Source: Streptomyces adelaidensis (GTDB lineage Bacteria; Actinomycetota; Actinomycetes; Streptomycetales; Streptomycetaceae). From it: a stretch of DNA of 64,000 nucleotides. This document shows, piece after piece, positions 19,630-31,378 of the stretch. The position numbers and the translations under genes are program-made. Every line of letters starts with the position of its first letter. Position 1 is the stretch's first letter. Location of the stretch: positions 62,001 through 126,000 of the forward strand of contig NZ_JAEMUX010000001.1 of assembly GCF_016598475.1 (NCBI RefSeq). Reading direction: 5' to 3'. Under the pieces are notes generated by a model, which was not told where the DNA came from, searched no databases, and saw nothing but the letters and a program-made list of their open reading frames with translations.

Positions 19630-20469
19630 ATGAGCCGCACCGACAGCAAGCACCGGGCCGCCGTGCTCGGTTCGCCGATCGCCCACTCGCTCTCGCCGGT
19701 GCTGCACCGGGCCGCGTACGCCGAACTGGGGCTCGTCGACTGGTCGTACGACCGTTTCGAGGTCGATGAGGAGGCCTTGCCCGGGTTCGTCGAGAAGCTC
19801 GGACCGGAGTGGGCGGGGCTGTCGTTGACGATGCCGCTCAAGCGGGCGGTCATTCCGCTGCTGGACGAGATCAGCGAGACGGCGACCTCCGTCGAGGCCG
19901 TCAACACCCTGGTGTTCACCGAGGACGGGCGCCGCGTCGGCGACAACACCGACATCCCCGGGATGGTCGCCGCCCTGCGCGAGCGGGGGATCGAGCAGGT
20001 GGAGTCCGCCGCGATCCTCGGCGCCGGCGCCACCGCGTCGTCCGCGCTGGCCGCGCTCGCCCGGATCTGCACCGGTGAGATCGTGGCGTACGTACGGAGC
20101 GAGGCTCGCGCCGCCGAGATGCGACAGTGGGGCGAGCGGCTGGGCATCGAGGTGCGCACGGCGGACTGGGCGGAGGCCGAGCGAGGGCTGAACGCTCCGC
20201 TGGTCATCGCCACGACACCGGCCGGGGCGACCGACGCGCTGTCCGGCGCGGTGCCGGAGCGGCCGACGACCCTGTTCGACGTGCTGTACGAGCCGTGGCC
20301 GACGGAGCTCGCGGCGCGCTGGTCCGCGTACGGCGGTGCCGTGGTCGGCGGACTCGATCTGCTGGTGCACCAGGCGGTGTTGCAGGTCGAGCAGATGACC
20401 GGCTGCAAGACGGCTCCGGTGGGAGCGATGCGGCGGGCGGGGGAGCGGGCACTGGCCGAGCGGGGGTAG
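19630..20469 (+). CDS. aroE: Shikimate dehydrogenase
   Basis: NADPH-linked reduction of 3-dehydroshikimate to shikimate, step four of the chorismate pathway. The 279 residues include the substrate-binding SPIAHSLSP and SLTMPLK motifs (catalytic lysine and the NTDIPG aspartate), and a Rossmann GAGATASSA nucleotide loop. The ATG follows the mltG stop directly. It is separated from aroC-aroK-aroB by the molybdenum hydroxylase genes. Confidence 0.95.
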   Translation: MSRTDSKHRAAVLGSPIAHSLSPVLHRAAYAELGLVDWSYDRFEVDEEALPGFVEKLGPEWAGLSLTMPLKRAVIPLLDEISETATSVEAVNTLVFTEDGRRVGDNTDIPGMVAALRERGIEQVESAAILGAGATASSALAALARICTGEIVAYVRSEARAAEMRQWGERLGIEVRTADWAEAERGLNAPLVIATTPAGATDALSGAVPERPTTLFDVLYEPWPTELAARWSAYGGAVVGGLDLLVHQAVLQVEQMTGCKTAPVGAMRRAGERALAERG

Positions 20470-20584
20470 TGCCCGGGGGCGGGACGCTTGCCGGTGCTCG
20501 CAGCGTGCCACTCGCCCACCGCGAACCGTCCCAGCCGCACGACAGCCCGTGACTGAGCAGGTGACGTGTGTCGATCCTATGAAG

Positions 20585-20601
20585 CCCCCTGTACCAGGGG
20601 G
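20585..20601. promoter_or_regulatory. 17-bp palindrome upstream of the molybdenum hydroxylase
   Basis: CCCCCTGTACCAGGGGG: 7-bp arms around a TAC centre, 64 bases before the ATG at 20665. TATGAA (20578-20583) just before it could be a -10, which would make this a repressor site at the transcription start. It could also be a simple hairpin. The regulator is unknown. Confidence 0.4.
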
Positions 20602-20664
20602 TAACCAGCGGCGATCATCTCCGGGCGGCCCGGCGACGCAGGCGGGTCGTCGAACGGAGCCGCC

Positions 20665-22871
20665 ATGTCACGTCACTCCCGGCGCAGGTTTCTCACCTAT
20701 CTGGTGGCCGCGCCCACTCTCGCCGTCGCGACCAAGATAGGTGTGGACGCCTATGCCCCCGGCAGCGGACGCGGCGATACCCACGCTGCCGGCGCCGGCC
20801 GATCTGGTGGACCTCGGTGACCTGCTGATCCTCGCCGGGGCGCCCACCGCCGGCATGCTGGTGCTGAGCGTCGACGAGGAGGGCGTCGCACATTTCCGGC
20901 TGCCGAGGGAGGAGGTCGGGCAGGGGCTCACCCACGGCGGTGGCGATGCTGGTCGCCGAGGAGCTGGACACTCCGCTCGACCGAGTCCGTGTCCAACTGG
21001 ACGACGCGCGACCCGAGTTGCTTTTCAACCAGCTCACCGGCAGCTCCAACTCCGTCCGTTCGCTCTATGACCCGGTGCGCCACACGGCGGCTGCGGCCCG
21101 GGCCCGTATCGTCCGAGCCGCCGCGAAGCAATGGGGTCTCGGAGCAAGCAACTTGACGGTGCGTCAGGGAGCCGTGGTCGCGCCGGACGGCCGTACCGCC
21201 TCCTACGGCTCGCTGTCGGCGGCCGCCGCTGCCCTCGACCTCGGCTCGCTCGTCGTCACCCCCAAGAAGGAGTCCGAGCACACCCTCGTCGGCAAGCCCA
21301 CCTCGCGTATCGACGCACGTGCCCTGGTCACCGGCAGGCAGGTCTTCACCCTCGACCTCGACGTGCCCGGGGCCAAGCCGTGCATGGTGCGTCGGCCGCC
21401 GACGATCAACGGCACAGTGAAGTCGGTGAACAACGGGGCCGCCGTGCGGGCCATGCCGGGTGTGCTCGACGTCATCACCATCGACACCGGCGTCGCCGTC
21501 GTCGCCGAAACGTTTGGGCAGGCCTTGGACGGCAAGGAGGCGCTGGACGTCACCTGGGGTGCCGGCACCGTCGACGCGCTCTCGGACGGCGGCATCAAGA
21601 CGAAGCTGAAGGCGGCCACGCCCTCGCTGGACGTGCTCGGGCTGCTGGTGAAGAAGGTGGAGGGCGAGTTCGACTTCGCGTTCGCCAGTCATGCGCCGCT
21701 GGAGACCAACTCGGCCGTGGCGGATGTGCGGGAGGACCGGGCCGAGGTCTGGTCGGGGCTGAAGTCCCCGATCGTCGCGCAGGCGGCCATAGCCAAGGCC
21801 GTCGGGCTGCCGGTGTCCAAGGTGAAGGTGCACGTCGTGCAGTCGGGTGGGTCCTTCGGGCGGCGGCTGTTCTACGACGCGGCTCTGGAGGCCGCCGTCG
21901 TGTCGAAGAAGAGCGGTCGGCCGGTACGGCTGATGTGGTCGCGTTTCGACGACATGCGGCACGGGCGGATGCGGCCCGCCACGCACCACCGGGTCCGGGC
22001 CACGTACGAGGCGGGGCAGGTGCTCACCTTCCAGCACCAGGTGGCGGCCGTGGAGACCGACTTCCGGCACGGGCTCGGCGACGCGATCACCGCGGCCGCG
22101 GCCGGTCTGCCCTCCGGCATCGGCAACGCGATCCTCGCGCAGACCCTGTTCCTGACCACGGTGAAGTCCCCGTACAACTTCGGCGTCACCACACAGACGC
22201 TCACCGAGGTGCCGATCAAGATGCACACCGGGTCATGGCGTTCGGTGTACTCGGCCAACACGCGCGGGGCGGAGGAGATCATCGTCGACGAGCTGGCGGC
22301 CAAGCTGGGCAAGGACCCCGTGCTCTTCCGGCGCGAGTTCCTCAAGACGGCTCGGCAGCGGGCCGTGCTCGACAAGGTCACGGCGGAAGGGGACTGGGGG
22401 CGCGATCTCCCGGCCGGATGGGCTCAGGGCGTCGCCTTCCACGACGAGTACAAGGCCTGCACGGCCTGTCTGGTCGAGATCGACGCGACAGATCCGAAGA
22501 AGCCCCGGGTGACGAAGGCCGTCATCGCGGCCGACGTGGGCCGGGTGATCAACCCGCGCGGTCTGGAGGCCCAGCTCCTCGGCGGGCTCACGGACGCCAT
22601 CTCCACCACCCTGCGGGCCGGGCTCCACATCGACGAGGGGCTGCCGCTGGAGGGCAGCTACTCGCAGTTCCACTACGCCCGCCAGAAGGACTCTCCGAGG
22701 GACGTCAATATCTTCGTCATCGAGGGCGCCGACGAACCCGGCGGCGCGGGCGAACTCGGCGTCCCGGCGGCCGTCGGGGCCGTCGCCAACGCCTACGCGC
22801 GGGCCACCGGCACCAAGCCGCGCAGTTTCCCCGTCAACTTCGACGTGGATTTCACGCCGTTCCCCCGCTGA
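20665..22871 (+). pseudogene. Molybdopterin-binding large subunit of a xanthine dehydrogenase/isoquinoline oxidoreductase-type hydroxylase, two frameshifts
   Basis: The protein would be a secreted molybdenum hydroxylase subunit. It has a twin-arginine signal (SRRRFLTYLVAA, residues 5-16), a PREEVGQGL Moco-binding motif, [23 protein letters not shown] and the catalytic glutamate in [10 protein letters not shown]. The reading frame breaks twice near the 5' end. It runs from ATG 20665 in one frame to about 20757, in the next frame to about 20930, then in the third from about 20934 to the stop at 22871. Removing one C from the run at 20757-20761 and one from the CCC near 20929-20931 restores a single frame (DAYAPAADAAIPT; GLTTAVAMLVAEE). 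The remaining 640 codons are intact, so this is either recent inactivation or two homopolymer errors in the sequence. Confidence 0.82.
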
Positions 22872-22926
22872 GCCCGCTCGTCCTTCCCGCCGAGCCCACT
22901 CGTCCTTCCCGCCGAGCCCACTCGTA
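22870..22926 (+). repeat. 22-bp tandem repeat, 2.6 copies
   Basis: GAGCCCRCTCGTCCTTCCCG plus CC is repeated at 22870-22891 and 22892-22913 (one mismatch), with a third partial copy to 22926. It starts on the stop codon of the large subunit and fills most of the gap to the 2Fe-2S gene. Confidence 0.8.
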
Positions 22927-22969
22927 CGATCCGCGCGCCGACCCGCGCCAGGCTCCAGGAGCACCATCC

Positions 22970-23428
22970 ATGCCCTCCCACACCTTCACCGTCAACGGCG
23001 AGACCGTCACCGTCGACGCCCCCGACGACCTGCCCCTGCTGTGGGCACTGCGCGACCTGCTCGGCATCCGCGGCCCCAAGTACGGCTGTGGCATCGACGT
23101 CTGCAAGGCCTGCACCAGCCATCTCGACGGCGAGGCCGTCCGGCCCTGTGTGGTCCCGGTCGCCGAGGCCGCCGGACGCGAGGTCACCACCGTCGAGGGG
23201 CTGGCCGACGGCGACGAGCTGCACCCCGTCCAGGAGGCCTGGCTGGAGCAGGACGTCGCCCAGTGCGGCTACTGCCAGCCCGGACAGATCATGGCCGCCG
23301 TCGCCCTGCTCAAGCGCACCAGGAACCCCACCGATGCCGACATCGACGAGATAGCGAACGTCTGCCGCTGCGGCACGTACTTCCGCATCCGTGAGGCGAT
23401 CAAGAGCGCGGCGGCGAAGATGGCGTGA
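22970..23428 (+). CDS. 2Fe-2S subunit of the molybdenum hydroxylase
   Basis: Electron-transfer subunit that carries electrons from the molybdenum site. The 152 residues hold a plant-ferredoxin-like cluster (C40, C45, C48, C60) and the helical second cluster (C99, C102, C132, C134 in CGYC and CRC), the xanthine oxidase family arrangement. The ATG at 22970 has AGGAG upstream. It follows its large subunit by 98 bases, so it is probably in the same operon. No FAD subunit and no XdhC-type maturation protein is nearby, which fits the two-subunit isoquinoline oxidoreductase-like type. With the partner frameshifted it may have no function. Confidence 0.92.
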   Translation: MPSHTFTVNGETVTVDAPDDLPLLWALRDLLGIRGPKYGCGIDVCKACTSHLDGEAVRPCVVPVAEAAGREVTTVEGLADGDELHPVQEAWLEQDVAQCGYCQPGQIMAAVALLKRTRNPTDADIDEIANVCRCGTYFRIREAIKSAAAKMA

Positions 23429-23616
23429 GCCCGCGGAGCCCGCCCCCGGTTCCGTCTCGTCCGCCTGATGGACCTGGGGCCGGGCTCCCACCCCGGACGT
23501 GGGAGGATCAGAGGTGGCGGGCCGGGGCCGCGCACCCGGTCGCCGTCGCCGTACGCGAGGACGCGCGTACACCAAGGCGGCAGGCAGTACGAGGGCGCGA
23601 GCACTGAGGAGCATCG

Positions 23617-26404
<2,788 letters not shown>

Positions 26405-26468
26405 CGCCCACTCGGGCCGCTCCTGCCCGATTCGCCTTGTGTCCCTGGCCACTTGGGCACTTCGGGCT

Positions 26469-26502
26469 GCCCCCGGCCGTTCACCAAACGGTGGCCGGGG
26501 GC
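26469..26502 (+). terminator. Hairpin after aroB
   Basis: GCCCCCGGCC (26469-26478) pairs with GGCCGGGGGC (26493-26502) around a 14-base loop that can fold further. No T-tract follows, so it may be a weak terminator or a processing site before the next gene. Confidence 0.5.
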
Positions 26503-26581
26503 GGTACCGTTCGGTAAGGGCGGGGTCGAAAGGCCCCGCCTGCCAGTGTCGATGTGACTGTACGAGACGGAGTGGCACCGG

Positions 26582-27469
26582 ATGCAGCACGCAGTGGGAG
26601 CTCCGCTGCCGCCGCCCCATCGGCCGGGGCAGGACCCTGCGGCCCCGTGGTCGCCGGCCGCGAACCACCAGGGACACCCGCCGGCGCCCGTGGCCCCGCC
26701 CACGTCGGTTCCCCCGCCCGCACCGGCCGCCCCACCCGGATCGGTCCCTCCGCCCGCACCGGGCTTCGCCGGAGCCCCCGGGCATCCGCACGCCTCCGCC
26801 TCCCAGCACACCGGCGTCCCCAGGGACACGACCGGGCATGTACAGCTGCCGCCCGGCGGTCCCGTCACCATGCCGCCCCCGCCGCCCGCCACGGGCGCGC
26901 CCGACGTCACGGCCACCACGCTCGCGGTCCTGCTCATCGGGCCCGCCGGAGCAGGCAAGACCAGCGTCGCCAAGTACTGGGCGGCCCACCGCCGGGTGCC
27001 CACCGCGCACATCAGCCTGGACGACGTACGGGAATGGGTGCGCTCCGGCTTCGCGGACCCGCAGGCCGGATGGAACGACAACTCCGAGGCGCAGTATCGT
27101 CTCGCCCGCCGCACCTGCGGCTTCGCGGCCCGCAATTTCCTGGCCAACGGCATCTCCTGCATCCTCGACGACGCCGTCTTCCCCGATCGCCCGGTCGTGG
27201 GCCTCGGCGGCTGGAAGCGGCACGTCGGCCCCGGCCTGCTGCCCGTCGTCCTCCTGCCGGGCCTGGAGATCGTCCTCGAACGCAACGCGGAGCGCTCGGG
27301 CAACCGCCGCCTCACCGACGAGGAAGTCGCCCGCATCCACGGCCGGATGGCCGGCTGGTACGGCTCCGGCCTCCCGATCATCGACAACTCCCAGCTCGAC
27401 GTACCGGCCACGGCCAGGGTCCTGGACGAACTCCTGGCAAGGTCGATCGCAAGCCCGCCCAAGTGGTAA
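26582..27469 (+). CDS. P-loop ATP-binding protein with a proline-rich N-terminus
   Basis: A 295-residue protein. The first 110 residues are low-complexity Pro/Ala/His sequence and probably disordered. A kinase-like P-loop domain follows, with Walker A GPAGAGKTSVAKYW, a DDVREWVRSGF switch region and an LDDAVFPDR stretch that resembles AAA/zeta-toxin/PNKP-like small-molecule kinases. No substrate can be named. ATG 26582 has GGAG about 10 bases upstream. It sits between aroB and the peptidase-like gene in the same orientation, a conserved streptomycete arrangement. Confidence 0.82.
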   Translation: MQHAVGAPLPPPHRPGQDPAAPWSPAANHQGHPPAPVAPPTSVPPPAPAAPPGSVPPPAPGFAGAPGHPHASASQHTGVPRDTTGHVQLPPGGPVTMPPPPPATGAPDVTATTLAVLLIGPAGAGKTSVAKYWAAHRRVPTAHISLDDVREWVRSGFADPQAGWNDNSEAQYRLARRTCGFAARNFLANGISCILDDAVFPDRPVVGLGGWKRHVGPGLLPVVLLPGLEIVLERNAERSGNRRLTDEEVARIHGRMAGWYGSGLPIIDNSQLDVPATARVLDELLARSIASPPKW

Positions 27470-27520
27470 TCGCGGGAGAAGGGCGCCGGCGGTAGACGCG
27501 GCACACTGGGCCAACCCAAA

Positions 27521-27553
27521 GGGGCGCGGGGAACTGCGCGAACAACCCCCACC
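27521..27553 (-). repeat. Dispersed intergenic repeat, copy 1
   Basis: GGGGCGCGGGGAACTGCGCG followed by AACAACCCCCACC. The same element, in the opposite orientation, occurs at 57201-57234, 58515-58548 and 58635-58668. Sequences of this kind are very common between streptomycete genes; their role is unknown. Confidence 0.8.
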
Positions 27554-27668
27554 GACTCGCGGACGGCACCCAACCCCAAGCGGCACCCCATACCCCGCAG
27601 GGGCGCGCGCACCCCCACTCGGCCTCGCTCAACCGGCGCCTGACCAGCGCAGCTCATACGCTCAAACC

Positions 27669-28775
27669 ATGTCAGAGGTGTACGCGGCCCGCCGCGAGCG
27701 GCTGAGGAATTGCTGCAACACGAGCGGCAGCGCGACCGCACTCGTGACCCGCCCCGCCAACGTGAGATATCTCGCTGGCGCGGCCCCCCACGGTGCCGTC
27801 CTGCTGCTGGGCAAGCGCGAGGACGTCCTCGTCTGCGGCGAGCCGCCGAGCGGCGACACCGGCGAGGGCCGGCCCGACGACGCCGTACGCGTCCACGTGC
27901 TGCCGGGGCCCGCCGGCGACCCGGCGGTCGCGGCAGCCGACCTGGCCACCGCCCTGGGCACGGAGTCCCTCGCCGTCGAGGAACACCACCTCACCATGGC
28001 CCGGCACCGTGCGATCCGCTCGGTCGCGCCCCGGCTGCGCCTCGCCGATCTCGGCGGCGCGGTCGAGCAGCAGAGAGTGATCAAGGACGAGGAAGAGATC
28101 TCCTGTCTGCGGATCGGCGCGGAGATCGCCGACCAGGCACTCGGTGAACTGCTCGAATCGATCCTGGTCGGACGCACCGAGCGCCACCTGGCCCTGGAAC
28201 TGGAGCGCCGCCTCGTCGACCACGGCGCCGACGGCCCGGCCTTCACCACCTCCGTCGCCACGGGCCCGAACTCAGGCCGTCGGGGCCACCTCCCGACCGA
28301 CCGGCGCGTGGAGGAGGGCGACTTCCTCTCGGTATGCCTCGGCGCGACCTACCGCGGCTACCGCTGCGAGATCGGCCGGACGTTCGTGATCGGCACGTCT
28401 CCGGCCGACTGGCAGATCGAGCTGTACGACCTGGTCTTCGCAGCCCAGCGGGCTGGACGGGAGACGCTGGCACCCGGTGCGGCGTACCGTGCCGTGGACC
28501 GCGCGGCCCGTCAGGTACTGGACTCCGCGGGGTACGGTGACGGCCTCCCGGCACTGATGGGGCACGGGGTCGGACTCGAAATCGACGAGGAGCCGCAGTT
28601 GGCCCCCGCGGCCATGGGTAAACTGGACGCTTGCGTGCCGGTCACCGTCGAACCGGGGGTTCACCTCCCGGGCCGGGGTGGTGTCCGGATCGATGACACG
28701 CTCGTCGTACGCCCTGAGGCGGACGGCGGACCCGAGCTACTCACCATCACGACCAAGGAGCTGCTCGCCCTCTAG
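27669..28775 (+). CDS. Aminopeptidase P-like (M24 family) protein with altered metal ligands
   Basis: A 368-residue protein with the creatinase-type N-terminal domain and a pita-bread C-terminal domain, as in Xaa-Pro peptidases. Of the five di-metal ligands, the histidine (MGHGVGLEIDEEP) and one glutamate (VTVEPGVHLPG) are present. The first aspartate is Cys (SVCLGATY), the second is Glu (RCEIGRTF) and the last glutamate is Asp (GGVRIDDTLVV). It may bind metal weakly or not at all and need not be an active peptidase. ATG 27669 begins MSEVYAARRERL. It is upstream of efp, where actinobacteria commonly keep this gene. Confidence 0.88.
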   Translation: MSEVYAARRERLRNCCNTSGSATALVTRPANVRYLAGAAPHGAVLLLGKREDVLVCGEPPSGDTGEGRPDDAVRVHVLPGPAGDPAVAAADLATALGTESLAVEEHHLTMARHRAIRSVAPRLRLADLGGAVEQQRVIKDEEEISCLRIGAEIADQALGELLESILVGRTERHLALELERRLVDHGADGPAFTTSVATGPNSGRRGHLPTDRRVEEGDFLSVCLGATYRGYRCEIGRTFVIGTSPADWQIELYDLVFAAQRAGRETLAPGAAYRAVDRAARQVLDSAGYGDGLPALMGHGVGLEIDEEPQLAPAAMGKLDACVPVTVEPGVHLPGRGGVRIDDTLVVRPEADGGPELLTITTKELLAL

Positions 28776-28826
28776 GCAGGTGCGTGCCCCGGGGTCGTCC
28801 ACGTCAGTCCAGGAGATTCCGCAACC

Positions 28827-29393
28827 GTGGCTTCCACGAACGACCTCAAGAACGGCCTGGTGCTCAAGCTCGAAGGCGGCCAGCTCTGGTCCGTCGTCGA
28901 GTTCCAGCACGTCAAGCCCGGCAAGGGCCCGGCCTTCGTGCGCACCAAGCTCAAGAACGTGCTCTCCGGCAAGGTCGTCGACAAGACGTTCAACGCCGGC
29001 GTCAAGGTCGAGACGGCCACTGTCGACAAGCGCGACATGCAGTTCTCCTACATGGACGGCGAGTACTTCGTCTTCATGGACATGGAGACCTACGACCAGC
29101 TGATGGTCGACCGCAAGGCTGTCGGCGACGCCGCCAACTTCCTCATCGAGGGCTTCACGGCCACCGTCGCGCAGCACGAGGGCGAGGTGCTCTTCGTCGA
29201 GCTTCCGGCCGCCGTCGAGCTTGTGATCGAGGAGACCGAGCCGGGCGTCCAGGGCGACCGCTCCACCGGTGGCACCAAGCCCGCCACTCTGGAGACCGGC
29301 CACCAGATCCAGGTGCCGCTCTTCATCACCACCGGCGAGAAGATCAAGGTCGACACCCGCACGAGCGACTACCTCGGCCGGGTGAACAGCTAA
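28827..29393 (+). CDS. efp: Elongation factor P
   Basis: Binds ribosomes stalled at polyproline stretches and promotes peptide bond formation. The 188 residues contain the KOW-like N-domain, two OB domains and the final [12 protein letters not shown]. The tip loop reads KPGKGPAF, i.e. PGKGP, the version reported for actinobacterial EF-P that works without lysine modification; no epmA/epmB or ymfI-like genes are nearby. GTG start at 28827 with AGGAG 11 bases upstream. nusB follows after 2 bases. Confidence 0.97.
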   Translation: MASTNDLKNGLVLKLEGGQLWSVVEFQHVKPGKGPAFVRTKLKNVLSGKVVDKTFNAGVKVETATVDKRDMQFSYMDGEYFVFMDMETYDQLMVDRKAVGDAANFLIEGFTATVAQHEGEVLFVELPAAVELVIEETEPGVQGDRSTGGTKPATLETGHQIQVPLFITTGEKIKVDTRTSDYLGRVNS

Positions 29394-29395
29394 CC

Positions 29396-29836
29396 GTGGC
29401 TGCTCGTAACACGGCCCGCAAGCGTGCCTTCCAGATCCTCTTCGAGGGCGACCAGCGCGGGGCCGACGTCCTGACCGTGCTCGCGGACTGGGTCCGGCAC
29501 TCCCGGTCCGACACCCGACAGCCGCCGGTCAGCGAGTACACGATGCAGCTGGTCGAGGGCTACGCGGCCTACGCCCGGCGGATCGACGACCTGATCGCGC
29601 AGTACTCGGTGGGATGGACGCTGGACCGGATGCCGGTGGTCGACCGGAACATTCTGCGCCTCGGGGCGTACGAGCTGATCTGGGTCGACGAGACTCCGGA
29701 CGCGGTGGTGCTGGACGAGATGGTGCAGCTGGCGAAGGAGTTCTCCACGGAGGACTCGCCATCGTTCGTGAACGGTCTGCTCGGGCGGCTGAAGGACCTC
29801 AAGCCGTCGCTCCGCAGGGAAGCCGAAGCCGAGTAG
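29396..29836 (+). CDS. nusB: Transcription antitermination factor NusB
   Basis: RNA-binding helical protein that, with NusE, supports antitermination on rRNA operons. The 146 residues match the family length, with ARKRAFQILFEGDQRG at the N-terminus and the conserved NILRLGAYELIW and SFVNGLLGRL near the end. The GTG start is 2 bases after the efp stop. The open frame upstream runs through efp and is not part of the gene. The C-terminus is acidic. Confidence 0.95.
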   Translation: MAARNTARKRAFQILFEGDQRGADVLTVLADWVRHSRSDTRQPPVSEYTMQLVEGYAAYARRIDDLIAQYSVGWTLDRMPVVDRNILRLGAYELIWVDETPDAVVLDEMVQLAKEFSTEDSPSFVNGLLGRLKDLKPSLRREAEAE

Positions 29837-29868
29837 GGAGCCGAGCGGGAGCGCCCGTAAGCAAAAAA

Positions 29869-29909
29869 CGCCGGGGTGACCGAACCAACTGGTTCGGGTC
29901 ACCCCGGCG
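29869..29909. terminator. Bidirectional terminator between nusB and bldD
   Basis: CGCCGGGGTGACC (29869-29881) plus GAACCA pairs with TGGTTC plus GGTCACCCCGGCG (29897-29909), with one bulge and a 2-base loop. Six A residues precede it (29863-29868), giving a T6 tract for the minus-strand bldD transcript. Confidence 0.88.
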
Positions 29910-29938
29910 GCACGTTTCTGCTGGACCCCGTCGGGGGG

Positions 29939-30439
29939 TCAGCCCTCCTCGTGGGAGACCGCGCGGCGCGCGTCCGAGTCGAGGACGCCCCAGCTGATCA
30001 GCTGCTCGGTGAGGACCGAGGGGGACTGGTCGTAGATGACGGCGAGTGTGCGCAGGTCGTCCTGGCGGATCGACAGCACCTTGCCGTTGTAGTCACCGCG
30101 CTGGGACTGGATCGTCGCCGCGTAACGCTGCAGCGGGCCCGCCTTCTCGGCCGGCACGTGGGCCAGGCGCTCAAGGTCGAGGACGAGCTTCGGCGGCGGC
30201 TCGGCGGCGCCACCCGGGGTCGTACCAGGAAGCAGCTCCTGTACCGGAACCCCGTAGAAATCCGCCAGCTCCGCGAGGCGCTGCACGGTGACGGCGCGGT
30301 CGCCGCGCTCGTACGAACCGACCACGACCGCCTTCCAGCGTCCCTGGGACTTCTCCTCGACACCGTGGAGGGATAGGCCCTGCTGGGTGCGGATGGCCCG
30401 GAGCTTGGCCCCGAGCTGTTTGGCGTATTCGCTGGACAT
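29939..30439 (-). CDS. bldD: BldD, c-di-GMP-responsive developmental repressor
   Basis: Master regulator that, when dimerised by tetrameric c-di-GMP, holds Streptomyces in vegetative growth by repressing sporulation genes. The 166-residue product has an N-terminal XRE-type HTH (about 8-70) and a C-terminal domain carrying the ligand signature R114-G-D116, eight residues, then R125-Q-D-D128. This is exactly the RGD-X8-RQDD motif known for BldD. ATG at 30437-30439 with GGGGAG upstream. Two adjacent BldD boxes lie 23-52 bases before the start codon, as expected for autoregulation. It diverges from the pyr operon. Confidence 0.97.
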   Translation of the reverse strand: MSSEYAKQLGAKLRAIRTQQGLSLHGVEEKSQGRWKAVVVGSYERGDRAVTVQRLAELADFYGVPVQELLPGTTPGGAAEPPPKLVLDLERLAHVPAEKAGPLQRYAATIQSQRGDYNGKVLSIRQDDLRTLAVIYDQSPSVLTEQLISWGVLDSDARRAVSHEEG

Positions 30440-30461
30440 ATGGCTCCCCGGACGAAGGCTG

Positions 30462-30491
30462 GTGACTCACTGTGAGGTTACGCAGCGTGAC
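30462..30491. promoter_or_regulatory. Tandem BldD operators in the bldD promoter
   Basis: GTTACGCAGCGTGAC (30477-30491) fits the published BldD box NTNACNCWGNGTNAN at every fixed position. The abutting 15-mer GTGACTCACTGTGAG (30462-30476) fits with one mismatch. They lie in the 5' region of bldD, consistent with known autorepression. Confidence 0.8.
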
Positions 30492-30608
30492 TCTGCCCCG
30501 TCAAGCCGAATGGTCCGGACCGACTCTTCCGTGGTAACCGTTGTCCATTGCGCCAAGGGGGTGATCAGGGACGTTGCCGGAGCCTGCTACCGTTGATGGC
30601 GCAAATCC

Positions 30609-31255
<647 letters not shown>

Positions 31256-31259
31256 CGAT

Positions 31260-31285
31260 CGCACGGCGTACGGCGATGCCGTGCG
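31260..31285 (+). promoter_or_regulatory. Hairpin in the pyrR-pyrB gap
   Basis: CGCACGGC (31260-31267) and GCCGTGCG (31278-31285) form a perfect 8-bp stem with a 10-base loop in the 123-base gap. No T-tract follows. It could be a partial terminator or an mRNA stability element. Confidence 0.35.
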
Positions 31286-31378
31286 CCCCACGATCGTGCC
31301 TGAGCGCGCCCGCCCGGCTGTGCCCGGCCGGCCCGGCCCTCGCCTCCCCACACTGAACTGCCTTACGGAGCCTGAAAG

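Noticed and set aside
17704..20511. A 935-codon open frame opposite mltG and aroE
   Set aside because: Composition is that of a shadow frame, and both genes on the + strand are certain.
21131..22960. An open frame overlapping the molybdenum hydroxylase in another + strand frame and joining the 2Fe-2S gene
   Set aside because: Its translation is Arg/Gly-rich filler; the real product of the last part starts at ATG 22970, and the hydroxylase motifs lie in the other frame.
28827..29393. EF-P tip loop PGKGP as a mutation
   Set aside because: It is the standard actinobacterial loop reported to work without lysine modification, so it is noted in the annotation but not treated as unusual.
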